Assembly (NCBI GenBank): GCA_037447655.1
Contig: JBBHKE010001317.1
Coordinates: 154,501 to 218,500 of the forward strand
Direction: 5' to 3'
Length of the DNA stretch: 64,000 bases
From: Zygnema cylindricum
Taxonomy: Eukaryota; Streptophyta; Zygnematophyceae; Zygnematales; Zygnemataceae
The position numbers were made by a program, and so were the translations under genes. The notes beneath the pieces are model-generated. The model was given only the letters and a program-made list of their open reading frames with translations. It was not told the DNA's origin and made no database searches. How positions within the stretch are numbered: the first letter of the stretch is position 1; each line of letters opens with the position of its first letter. Positions 46,060 through 58,800 of the stretch are shown here, one piece after another.

Positions 46060-47170
46060 ATGCTGTTTCCTTGTCTTTTTAGTTCTCTATTTTTCCCACT
46101 CCTTCTGCCTTAGGGTAAGCATGTGTTTGAGCTTCCGTGGGTAGCGCTTCTACCCATGACCACTTTGCTAACAGTTCAGACAATTGTATAGGAAGACTCG
46201 GTCGTCTGCCCCCATGGTTGGTTCTGGTCCACTATCAACCTCCTGCTTCCCCTTAAGCTTCTGCAAAGCTAGAAGTTCCACTGATTCCTCAGTGTCAGAA
46301 GGCATTTCTCTGGCAAACCTTGCAAAATTTCCCTTAGCTTTGCCGGTTACCGCCTTTTCTCTAGTCTCACTATGAACGAAGTGGTCATAGAGTTTTATGG
46401 CGACCAGGGAAATTTCCTTCGCAGAGGGATTAATATCCTGGATGGCCTAGCCTGCAATCTAATTGTCGAGGGCAATATGCCGCGTGGGCCCTAAGGAATT
46501 CCGGACGTCGATGTAATATTTGGTGGCCATAGCAGGAAGATCAATGGTGAAAAGTTTTACCTTTTGACAGAGGCTTGACAGTTTGTTAAAAAGGGTCTGC
46601 GGTGTCTCATTTTTAAGACAGCGGAATTCCGTAAATTCCTTGATGGAAAATTCATTCCTCTCGGTGAAGAGAGCCTCTAGATGTTCAAAAAGTAGTGTAG
46701 GGTGCAGGGTTTGCGACCATCTGGTGGCAGCCCAAGCGGCCTGGATAGCCTACTGCTGATTGACATAAGCTAGCCCATGTGCTTGTAATTTCGTGTTATC
46801 TGTGAATGTAGGCGTACCAATAGCTTTCGTTGCTGTAGCCAGGTCTGCTTCCGCCTACAGAACTGTTGCGTCGAGAACCAGGTTCAAAATCTTGATGTTT
46901 GGGGGCATTAGAACGGGTTGTCGCTATTTGTAATCCGCTAGAGCCCCTCCGCAGAGGTAGTTTACAATCATCAGGAAAAGTGTAGTCTCCAAGTCCTCCG
47001 CGATTTCTCCTCTTCTATACTTGTATATCTCGGAATGTGTGAAAGATTTCTTTAACAAATCGAAATCAGAGAAAGTGATCCCGGAGTTGTCCCCTTAAAA
47101 ATCCTTACGTCTCCCATTTTTTTCTCCTCCTCTGCAAGGTTAGTGAACTGGGGCAAGGAAAGCCTAGTGG
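46060..47170 (-). pseudogene. Element G: capsid-like gag region and zinc knuckle
   Basis: One largely consistent minus-strand frame with several stops reads VNYLCGGALADYK, AAWAATRWSQTLHPTLLFEH, LEALFTERNEFSIKEFTEFR and QTLFNKLSSLCQKVKLFTID, in the style of retrotransposon gag capsids. Next come a Lys/Glu-rich stretch and a zinc knuckle CLNC-stop-QSGH..KRY (46191-46148) with its last Cys replaced by Tyr. The family was judged by pattern only. Confidence 0.55.
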
Positions 47171-47400
47171 GACTAACAAATTGAGCACGTGAAATGACTC
47201 ATGGATCATTCTCTTCCACATCTGAACCGCCTCCTCCCCTGGTAGAATGAGCTGCCCTAAGAGAGGTGGACCCCCCCCCCCTACTGAGGAAGTTCCTGCT
47301 GCCGAATATATGGCCGGAGCATCTGTGATTCCAGCTAGTTTGGCACCGACTCTCCTTCATTCAATCGGTGTCGGAGAACAACGAGCGGTTCTGACAGGTG

Positions 47401-47536
47401 GGATTTGCAATCTTGGCCTATTTGAAAGAGTACCTCAGGAGGACGAAGATGAAGGGGAATATGGAGGCGGATTTGTAATCTTGGCCTAGTTGAAAGAGTA
47501 CCTCAGGAGGACGAAGATGAAGGGGAATATGGAGGC
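47401..47536. repeat. 68-bp tandem duplication in element G
   Basis: GGATTTGCAATCTTGGCCTA and its following 48 bases are repeated at 47469 with two or three changes. The period of 68 is not a multiple of three, so it shifts the minus-strand frame. Confidence 0.8.
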
Positions 47537-47689
47537 CCTTGCCAGGAATACGGTGTAAGCCCGCAGGTAGTGCGTTCCAATTGGGATAAAGGTGGGTTTT
47601 CAGAGCTGGATTAGGGAGAGCGACGGTAAAGGGGTGAATTAGCAAGGATGTGGGTTTCAGGAAAGGGCGGTAGCAGTTGGAGTTTCCGA

Positions 47690-49183
47690 AGCTAACCTAG
47701 ATGATGCTCCAGGGTTTTATTTTGGGTCTGCCGGAGGCCCCACGGACTGAGAAGAAGGAGGTGGAGGAGTGGCCAGTCTCAATGAAATATGAATCCTCTC
47801 GTTCGGTTGCAAGTTCACCAACGCTTCGGGTGGAGATGAGGCCTCTACAAAGACAAAGGTGGGCACGTCCCTGCGAGAAGCAGCATGTTTAGGTCGGGAA
47901 TCTGCACCCAAACCCTTATTATTAGGTCCTCTGGTTTCACCTCCTTCCCGCTGAAGAGGGGTATCTCTGTCAATCTCCGAGGGAGGCATCCCTAGTGGCA
48001 TCCTCGAGATAGAAGTGGTTTCCTGAATTGGTGCTCCAGGGTGTGGTTTTGTCCTAGGAGAAGTGAGCATCTCCCCGCTGAGAAGCCCAGTGGACCTACG
48101 CCGCGATTCGCGAATAAGGTTCAACTCCTAGTCCCACGAATTTCTTCTTTCAACATCTACTACTTCCCAGTTTACGGTGACGGGTCAGGCCCTCGTCGTA
48201 GCCTTACCCTGTGATGCCAAAACCTTTACCAATTCATGAGCCCTGCTGACTACCCAGGTCAAATTCACCATACCTAAGCCCGGGACCTCTAGATCGGTAG
48301 GTCTTGTCAGCCACAATCCCCTCGGAGGTCGTAGGGTTAGGGCAACTATAGGCGGCTCCTTAGGTATGGCTGTTGCGAGAGGAGGGGACGTCTCTTCCTT
48401 AACGACCGGTGTGAACCTGCCTTTGCTGTTGCGGTGATCACATCTTTTCCCTCTCTGGGGCTCCTGGGAGCTATGCCTGTTAGTTCCTTCCCGGTTACGA
48501 GAAGTGGTTCGACTCCGGGACGGCCTGGTGGCTTGAGATTAAGGGGCTTGAGGACGTGAAGTTGGTTCCCTCCAATGTTGGTCTGGTACGGAATGAGAGG
48601 AATTGCTTTCTAAAGAGCTACTCAAAATATCCACTGCCCCTCCTACCGGCCTGACTACCCAGGCTCAACCAGTGCGGGCTATTCCTTGAACAAACTCTTT
48701 CTTCACCTTCAACTCGTGTAGATCCTGAAGGGCCAGCAGCTCTTTCCGACCCGGCCGACAAGGATTTGCCAAAATCTCAGGGTCTATGGGGATCTCAGCC
48801 CTAGGAACCTTAGACCTAGTATGAAACCCAACTTCGGGGAAGTGTCCCAAAAATGGTTCCTTATAGGCCAACCTCTTCCGGCGAGCAGTAGGAGACGACT
48901 TCTTCCTTTCCTCGGCTTGGGCCCTGGCAGCCTCTGCCAACGAGGGGGATTGCTCAGGAGTTAGGCTAGGCGGAGGTGCAGGAGAGGACTTCCCCACCGG
49001 TTCCTTAGCCGGAGAATCGAAAACAAATGCTACCGAGACGGATTCCTCGGACATCTGGGACTCGGGTTCCGATGGTAGTACCTCTAGTCTATCGTACTCT
49101 TCGGATCCGTTATCCGGAACCCCTTTTTCTCGAACCCCTTTTTCTCGAACCTCTCCTCCTCCCATGAAGTAATGAATGCCCAA
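47690..49183 (-). pseudogene. Element G: long N-terminal region upstream of gag
   Basis: An open stretch from 49183 to 48665 (172 residues) continues in the same frame, through occasional stops, to about 47700. It is rich in Pro, Ser, Glu and Arg: EYDRLEVLPSEPESQMSEES, PAPPPSLTPEQSPS and, near its end, a PNERIHISLRLATPP stretch. Composition suggests a disordered polypeptide. The ATG at 49183 is the first in frame. No family is recognised. Its frame and strand match the gag-like region to the left, so I place it in the same element. Confidence 0.45.
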
Positions 49184-52100
49184 AAAGGAGGCCTAAATTG
49201 CAACACTGACTCCTCCAAAGAAGATGAGGTTCTCGAAACTGAAGCTCCTATCTCCTCTAGGCCAAAGGAGGCAGGTTGTTGTTTTCAGTACTGTGCTGCT
49301 CCGCTAAAAGTCCAACAAAGATTCCCTAAAAACCTAGTGTTTTGGTCCAAAAGATTCCGGTAGCTCCCCCCGGCTGAAACGCAACCGAAGCCCAAAATGG
49401 TCTACCAAAGAGGGAACAAAGGCACTTTCATGCAGAATAACTGAAAAATAAAAGAAGAATAGGCTGTCTTAGAATTAAAAATATCACCTTGCCCTAGAAA
49501 AGATAAAGATAAAGATAGAATTTGGAAAGAAAGCAAGCGAGCTCAACATACCTCAAACGCAACGCTGACAACAAGAGGAGACGAAGTCTCTCCCGAAGAC
49601 ACCGGAACAGGTAAAGTCCTCCTTAACTCATCAGTATCCGCAACCCGAAACCGGCAAGACTCCTCTCGGTATCAAATAGCCACAAGTCCCAAATCGCCCA
49701 AAAAAGAAAGATAGTGCCAACTACCCAACCGGACTACGATTTCCACAAAGGACAAATGCAAACCAAGATGGCAGTAGGGTCGTAATCACATAACAAACAA
49801 AAGTTCTCCAAAAGAAGTTTGCTAGACTTTTCTAAGGTTTTTCTCAGGGGATAGTAGTGAAAACAAGAACCTGTCTCCTTTGACCCCAAGTGCCTTATAC
49901 AACAGAGTGCCTTATACAACAGAGTTTGTCTTGTTTCAACCCCAATTGCCTTATACAACAGAGTTTGTCCTGTTTCAGATCCAAAAGGTCAACGCAAAGC
50001 AAGGAGCCAATGAGCGGAGAGCAATTGCTATTGAACTGACATAGGACAAATAAGGCCGTACCACACTCAGGGCAAAAAGCTCTACTTTAGACTCCAGCTA
50101 AATCCCAAACTGAGAGTCCAATTTGGATCCACTAATTCTGTCTAAAGTACTCAGGTGGCACAGAAATGCCGAACATGGACTTAAGGTAATTAATGAACCG
50201 GAAGCCGGTTGGACCTAAACTAAAGTCCCACTGACGTCTAACAGCATAATCTAGATTGCAATCCCAAAAGTTACGTGAAAATCCGCAATGTACCCTCCTC
50301 TAAGGAAGTGGGAAACTGCTTCCTGGTGGCGAACTGCAATCTTGGGAGCGGAATAACTTGGTCGTCCGACCTCTGTTAGGAGTAAACCAAATTGCGTCGC
50401 GCTCCGTGTGGAAAATATAGGAATCCGGTCCGTTGTGTTATGCCTCAATATCCGTATGCTGATGACCGTACGGGAAAAAGGGGTTCCGACAATCCAGGAT
50501 ATATGTAGGTGTGCCTGGAAGGCGCACGAGCTTGACACTCCTTTATCCTTATTTCTTTTCATCGCCGACGTTTATCCATGGTTTTGCAAGGAGTGCACGC
50601 TTCCATCCTCCTTCAATATGCTATTGTTGTTATGGATTGTCGGCGTGTGCCGGAACTCTCTCAGCCCACGAGATTGAATTTGCTTTTAGATTTTTTTTTT
50701 AGCTATGTTGAAGGTCGTTTTTAATTTGGATTTGCTGATGTTGTTTTGTGATTGTTATTGCCTTCCATATTTCCCCTTGGCTTTTGCTGGCTTGCCCTTG
50801 TTCCCTGGCTTGTTCATGCTGTAGATTCATATATTTCTTTCCTTCATCCTGTTTTTCCTTTTTGTTTGCTTCCGCACGTGATCGGTTTTTCATTTTCGTT
50901 TTTCCTTTTTCTTTTTTTGTTACACTGTACTCAGATTGGGTACCATCGTCCTTTTTTTTTAACGAAGTCGTACACTTGATGTCTTTAGGTGAAAATTATT
51001 TTTCATCTCAAAGGTTTGAAACTGCTCAAATCTTTGCGGCTACGTGTACTTCTGTCCTTTTGAATATTTCCTATGTAATTAAAAACAATTACCGTGAGCT
51101 ACATTTTGCATGATTTGTATAGCTCCATCGGATTTGGGCAAGTGAAGTTACTGAAGATTATTTGCAACTTCTTTAAGGGAGTGCCATACAACTTTTCATG
51201 TAGATTTGCTTCACTATATTGCCCATTACTATTTGTGGTACAACGTTATGGGCAGTGAAAATATGCCACCAAATGTTGATCACCGGCATGAGCAGCATAT
51301 TTTTAGATTTTTTTTGAAAGGAACCAGTTGAGACATAGAAAACTACCGCCTCAGTGAGAACATACTTTTATCGGTTCACGGATTGAACAACTACACCAAA
51401 AAGTTGATTCCGAAATGCACAAGGTTCTTCTAGTGCAAAGGACATGAAGTCCCTTCTATAAAAATACCTGGGAAACTCATTTTCGGACACAAAAATGACT
51501 ATGGCCTCTATACTCAATAGCAACATAAACTAATGCAGGTCAATTGTGCAGCTTTTTGAGGGCAATTTCACAATTTCGATGGAGGTTAGTAGATTAATAT
51601 CAAATGATCGTACTTAGAATAATAATATGACATAATGGAAAGTGAGTGTTTTGCAAAAGATATGGCCAGAAGAGGAGACTAATGTACGGCGTAACTACAA
51701 AAAGGAGATGAAAGTTGTCATTGGAGAGCTATCTGTTCAACTCTGACAGAGAACAACTCGCATGGTCAGGAATCTTGCAATCTCGCGTGCAATATAGATT
51801 GTGCAGGTACGGCTTTTGCACAAGTTTATCGATCTTTTTTGCCCATCCAGATTATAATACGCAGACATCAGTATTAATCAAAGGTAATTTCATTTGGTAA
51901 GTTAAACCACATGGTAGCAGTATGTCACCAAAATCCAGCATTGTGTCATAACGGAAATATCTCAAGGTAGCAGCAGTATATGGGGAAAGCATTGATTGTG
52001 AAGCCCCTTTTTTTTTTCGGACAGGTGATAGATGGGTAAAAAACATTTCATGATAAAAAAGCATTCCACATTAGTTATCTAGAAAATTCCTCTATCAATG

Positions 52101-52849
52101 TCTAAAAAAAGACTAATTTCATCTGCTCCGCTTTTTTTAGTCAAGATTTTCTATGAGAGAAATGCCTATAATTGTTGCTGCTGGTCAAGATCCAAATATT
52201 GTAATTGACAATGTTCTCTATAGAAGTCACTTTGCAGCCGAAGCTTGCTTTGTGGAGCCGTGATTTACCGCCACCGGCTTTGACTGCATTCTTTGCGCCC
52301 GCTTTTGTACCTCTGCTTCATGATGCACTAATGCAGCATCCAGCGACTGCAGGTAAACACAATCAGCAATTAATTTCCTATATTGAAACATACATCTCCT
52401 GATTGTGCTTGATTACGATAACTGTAACTGCACTGTATATCTCTATTAGCGTAATGTTGTTTTCAGCATTTGAACCCATTTTCCTCTGTGCACGCATGTG
52501 GTTTACAACTTATCCAATGGTTGCCACGAAAAGCTAGATTCTTACCTGTTGATTGGCAGCCTCCAAGGGAAAATTGGACACGTGTGCACAAGAATAAGTT
52601 GTTTAAGTGGCAGAACAAGCATTTAACGCTAACAGCAATAGTGTACCAATCACCACACAGCCACAATCCCGCATTTCCACAAGCTCTCACACGTTCAATC
52701 AGACTGCCGCAGAGGCAAGTAAATGGCAAGCGAAAGTTGTTGCTTCACTCTCCTGACTTCGTTGATAGACAAGCAGTAGAGCTAAAAACATTTACATACC
52801 TAGCAACAAGTGCGCACCCTTGTACACAATACATCTCTAAATCTGAGAG
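49184..52849. other. No gene recognised between element G and TFB1
   Basis: No conserved motif or plausible exon was found. 49892-49965 contains three copies of GCCTTATACAACAGAG. 50690-50960 is T-rich. The 49.2-50.7 kb part could include the leader or LTR of element G, but I found no matching second LTR. The part next to 52850 should contain the 3' untranslated region of TFB1. Confidence 0.4.
49892..49965. repeat. Three direct copies of a 16-bp word
   Basis: GCCTTATACAACAGAG occurs at 49892, 49909 and 49948. The last two copies are followed by TTTGTC(T/C)TGTTTCA. Spacing is irregular, so this is a local duplication, not an array. Confidence 0.8.
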
Positions 52850-55800
52850 TCAATACTTTCGAAAAGGCCCACATATTCCAAAAGCAGCCTGTTCAAAACC
52901 TCACAACACAAGTTAGTCAAGTAGAAATATCATGAAAAAAACCAGGTGAAGTAAGGCCCATCACCTGGAACATGGGCTGGAGAAGCTGCGAAACGAGATG
53001 CCGATGTTCCGCTGGAGCTGCTGCTTTTGCCCTCTGTCCCCGAATGGCCCTCTGGAGTCAATGTCTGTAATTCCCTCCCTATGAGGCATTTAGGGTTTGC
53101 TGCACGCGGTAGGGCGGCTGGAAGGGGCCCACCTCCAACTTATCGTACAGCAAGTCAATGCCTTTTTTGTGACGTTCCGCCTGCCAGGAAAGAAAGAGTG
53201 AAAGAAAAGAAAAAGGATACAAAAATATTAGTCATTGTCCTGACAGCAGAATGGGTATCAACCTTCAAGATATTACAAGAAAGCCACAATCTTTGCCTGA
53301 AGTAGAAGAGACGCAAGACAGGAAAAGATTCGATTTCACATAAATCTGACACATACAGCACTCACTTTCTCCAACAGCATCTGATTGGTGACGGGAAATG
53401 TGCCCCAGAAATGCTTAAGCAACTCCTTAACACCTTCGGCATGCTGACAACCACCCCTCCCAAAGCCCCGTTCTTCACAGTTCACTCCCTTGACCTTTTG
53501 GAGATTAATACCATTCACATGTTACAACAACACTAGGCTTGCTCGTCACTTCAAACATTGAAACATAGCCAGACATTGTCATGGTTGCAATGCCTTTTAG
53601 CAAGAAAATCCCATTAACAACTGTTCTCAAAAACTTCCTCCTTGCCTCCTGATAAACTTCTGTCGGATCCCTTGCTCCTCCTTCCCTTAACAGACATAGA
53701 GAACCCATGGCATTAACAAAGAAAACATATCCACAGTTTTGTCAATAAACACCTGGTAGACGATTTTGGAGGATGCCCCAAGACACCCCGACAGGCAGCA
53801 CCATTGATTAGCATTTGAATGTGCTTTTAGTATTTTTTGTCACAAATAACATTGTGTCAAAGAAGCCGCCAGCTCAACATGCTTACTGCAAAAATAGTTG
53901 AACGAATGCTCTCTGGGAGGGGCGCAAGGACACTTTTCTCTGCAGTGGGTCCCTCCATCGTTTTTGCCGCTGCCATATGATGAGTCAAATCCTTGAGTAC
54001 CTGTGTTCCCAATATTACTCCTCTCCTGTAATTAAACATTAAAAGTCTCAAGCAACACATCTACCTCGCCTGCCGCAATCGCACTTGATGCAACAGTTCA
54101 CCATCAGCGTGGTCATATAACACATTGTGGGCCAGACTTAATGGCTTTTCAAGGTGAATACTAAACCTGGATATAAGGTACAAGTTAGTTACTGCAGAAT
54201 GTATCTGATCTGGAGAACTGTACCTAGCATTAGTGTAGATCAGCAAAGATACCACAATAGTACACAGCCCACATTAACATGAGAGAGGCGGTTTCCAAAG
54301 CTTTATTAAGGTATGACAATTGATGCCTCATTACCTCCATTACAGACTGCTCATAAAAAGCAGGGCAAATCCACACTTGCTAGCTGCTTCTTCCTTGGAC
54401 AAAAGATATCACAGATCCAACACAGAACTTGCAGACCACTGGAGATGAAAAAAACAGTTTTCATAAATCTCCTTCCTCTAATCCTATTGCCCAATGCTTT
54501 ACATGCCACCACTTCAAACTGCACTCTTCTCAAGTCTCCACTGCTTGCTAGCCAAATTCCAAATATCATCTGTATATTACCTTTGTTGCCTGGTCCGGGA
54601 GCATAATAGGATCCACAACTTGAATGGAAACAAGCTCTCCTGCCTGATCCCTCATGGCCTGTGCTGCCTCCCTTGGATCCAGCCGTCTGCTAGTGCCATG
54701 TGGCAACCGCCCCTCCCCAGCTGCTGCTGACTGGACATCGAAGTACTTTCTAGGATCCTGGAAAGTGTCACCTTTTCCCTCGAGTCAGAACAAAGGAGAA
54801 GTCAGGGTAAGCAGTAGAATACCGTTCTGTGAAGAAGGTGCCGGTTATGCCATCCAGCCCCAGTGACTCAAAAAGGAATTGTAGGTTGTTGAGACAAACG
54901 TTCCTTATAAGTTTACAGATTGTCAGCTCAGCATCGTCTCACATAACCTCATCATGTGGAAGATTTCCACTACTAGCAGGTTGGACACGAGTTAACTGGC
55001 AACAACCTATTCTAAACAAGATATTGCATTAATTCTGTCATTTCCGCAACAAACTACCTCTTCACATCCAAAAAAACACCACTTGTTTCAAAAAACGAAT
55101 CACCTGGATGCACAGTGGAACCACTGCTGGAGCTGTTGGTTCCTGTAGGTCATCTAATTCTGTTGCCTGTTTTAGCTTTTCCTCCCTTTTGCGTTGCTCG
55201 TCAGGGTCTGTGGCCTCTGTATTTCCCATATTAATCCATACATCACCCTATGTTCTGTCATAAGCTCACACAAAGCAGTCGAAGTTCCCATATTATCAGT
55301 TCTGGCAAAAGCAATATACCAATCCTGAAAGCCTGCTTGCCAGACTTGCAGTGAAGCTGACATACAAAAGTAGGTGCACCAACAAAAAAAGATAGTTCCT
55401 CTGAAACTTGGCCAAAAAGTTTGTTTCTGGATTGCACCTTGAGCAGCTTCTCTTGCTGCCAATGCCGTTGCCACAGTCCGGGCATCAGCATTCTCCACAT
55501 CTGCAAACAAGGAAATAACCTTAATAAACCGACAAGAAAAGCAGCAGAAACAGTGTGGCAACCTGTTCATTTGATGATTCCCAAGGACCTCAAAGCTAAA
55601 GACATAAATCTTTCAGGATTAAAGCAAATAAAAAAGTTAACAGTGGCTGACCAAGAATTCGCCCCTGTAGAACTACAGCTGCATGACGGTTGATGTCTTT
55701 AAATATCGTTCGTGAGGTCGGACGCACATTCGCATCACTATCATGCATCTCCTTCCCTCCGTCTCTCAAAATGCCATGACACTGTGACCACACCAGCGCG

Positions 55801-58800
55801 TATTAGAGCCACAACGCATTTCCATCTATGACAAAGCCCATTGTCTACTGCTTGACTACATCACAAAAAAGGTGTAAGAGTAAAAGAAAATACAATGAAT
55901 AGAAACACATTCATGCTCAGGTTTTCCCTAAGAATGTATGGCATCTTAAGGGCAGAGACACAAGAAGGCTGTGCGAACATTCACAAAGAGTTACACATTG
56001 GAGATGACGCCCTCACCCCAGTAGTGGTATAGTCGTCAGCATCATCAGCTGCCATATTCACTGTTGGATCGACTCTATGAATCTGTCCAAATCCCCGTCG
56101 CCATTAAGAATGAAGCACAAGTAAGCTACATCGTGACTATCAGCATTACCATTTTTTTTCCGCCACTTAAATCAACTTTATTTCGTGCGCACGTGCCCGA
56201 TTTTCATTTAAAGACCACCAATCGAAAACTAGAAGCTTACTTTTCCATCACAGCCTTCTGGTTAGCAATCCGAGAAACAAGAGTTTACAGGGCTTAACAT
56301 TTAACGCTAATAATAGCGATTCACAGTGTAAGCTCCAGACTTGACAAACTTAGGTGAGCAGACAGGGTTTCGTGGATTCAATACTGGGAAAACTGGGAAA
56401 AAAAGCTCAAGCTAAAATTAAAAAATGATGTGTTTATTAATGTACAGCGGGAACCACTTTAAGGGGATTGTTGTCCACGTGGGTACTTCAGGTGTCCATT
56501 TATGCTGCAATAAAGTGCCACTGCTGAATGTTGTAGGTGATATACACTTTTGCACGGAAGTAATGACTACAGAAACACATGCTGCTTTTGGCTATCGTTA
56601 CACGGCATTGGTCTTTCCAACTGAAATTTTGTAGGGATGAGCAAGAAAATTAACTAGGCATGGCCATACAATACCTTTTGCCTCGACTCTTCAGTCAGTT
56701 TTGTATCTTCATTCACGAAGATGGCCAGGTCTTCATCATCAGCTGCTTCTGCAGCAGCCGCTGCTGAATTTTTTGTTTTAAACTGGTATTCGGCGCGACA
56801 ATATTTGGTCCAGAACTCTTTTTCGTTCATCTGCAGCAGCATCCTCACAGCATACTTTTAGAATAGTGACTTAAAACTTCCCCCCATGCATCAGTTTTGG
56901 AGAGTGACGACTAGTTGGAGGACAATGCCAATGAACGAAAACCTTGTCCATAACTGGAAGTTGAGATGTCTCGACGGACAAGACTTTTGTTGACAAAGGA
57001 ACCAAAGCTAAGCATTCATTCGCATCATTCTCCTTGAGATCAGTAAGCTGCAAATGATGGAAATACTCATGACATATATTGACGTGAAACTGACTTAATT
57101 AGACTCACCTTCGCTGGAACACAGTGCAAGAACGCCCGAAGAACTGCAGGTTTCTCTGCAAAAATCTGTTCACAAGCAAAAAGAAGTGTAAAAGCTTAGA
57201 CATTGATACAGATTCTACAACAATACACTTGTAAAAATTACCAGACATTTGAAAAAAACTGCAACAAGATTGTGCCTATCGTACAGCTAATTTCTTAAAC
57301 ACGGTTTGACTTTGTCCAACAAGTAATTAAGGTGAATATCATAACCATGGCAGAGAAATGAGAGGACCAGAAGTGATGGTACAAATGTTACCTGAGCAAT
57401 AATCTCTGGCGTAAGGTTGAATGTGACAGTGTTCGTCTGCAATATTCTTCCCCCCAACATTCTCACTTAGCATCTTATGGATGGATTGAATGAAGTTGAG
57501 TGGACTACATGCATCTGCATTTCGCATCGCACGACTGCACAAATTCAAGCAGTCAGCCGGGTTTGGGGTCAACATGAACCAGAACAAACGAACAGGTTTT
57601 CCACAATTCAGAAAAAAAATGGCCTTTAACTATTAGAACAATTTTGGTTCTGCCTGTGCAAATTTTTAAGACAGTTTCGCCCAGATGGGTGGAGTTGAAC
57701 CCTGCTTCGAATCACCTTCCAGAAGGTGGGACGAAGGAACGGAGGTGCAGATATACTAACACAAAAACTTAAGCTGAAATCGAATGGATTGAAGGTGAAG
57801 AGAGTAGTAGCCTGTAAGGACAGTCCTACAACATATGAGAGGCCAAATATACGAGCTCATAAAACCATACAACGCAGGAATGACTTACGTCAAAATAAAC
57901 CATTACAGGGGCCACGGCATTTAAATGCTACGAGAGAAGAACTGCCACTTAAGAAGCTAATAGGAAAATCCTGCCTACTCTGGCTTTGAAAGAATGAGTG
58001 CAAGATTCTCCGAACAACCCCGTTCTGATATTTGAGTTGCGCTATCAGAGTAAAATCAATTTTGGATCTCACCCGTCCATCAGTAACTGGCCGCACATCA
58101 GCAAGCATAGCACTTGCAATACCAGTTCGTTGTCGCTTTTTTGAAGAAGCCTCTCCCTCTAGAAGCTCCTTTTTTAAACAATGAAAGAAAAACTCTGTTA
58201 GTTAATTAATAGCCAATTCTGAAATTGTGAAAAAAGCAAGTTCGTTGCAAACAAGAAGAAGTCTCTCAAAGTAGCACAAATCTCCAGCCCCCCAGTGAAA
58301 TCCCTTCCTTTTTCAATACCATCGCCCCCTCATTTCCTTTTAACCTTTTACCTTTCTCCTTCACGCCCCCTACTTATTCATCTATCCCTTCAGCATTCTT
58401 ACACATGGATTTTTCTATATCGACATTCTGCTACCTATCCTGCTTGCTCTAGGTGCCTCCCACCCTGCTTTTCCAAGTTTGCCCCTTCATTCCGTCCAAC
58501 TTCCCTTTCTGGTTTCCAGGCAGGTTCTACCTTGCGTGTAGCCCAAAAGTCCTCCTCCTTCAAAATACCACTAATGACAAGCTCCTGGTGCAGCCGCCGC
58601 AAGTGACTGATAACCCACAATCTCCCAGCTTAGATATCTCCACATCAGCATTGCATTAGACTACTGATGACAATCATTTGCTAACTGCTTCCAGTTGATA
58701 TCTTGACAGACAATGCTGACATGATATGGATATTGAAAACTGTCTTAAACAAGAAAATTCTGATTTTAAGTGATTCTAGGTTTTCCGTACATGTCATACT

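Noticed and set aside
49892-49965. CRISPR-like array
   Set aside because: Three copies only, with unequal spacing of 17 and 39 bases, in a eukaryotic repeat-rich context.
53505-53708. A further TFB1 exon (67-residue frame)
   Set aside because: Exon 17 joins exon 18 in phase and gives the expected protein order without it. The frame has no p62 similarity.
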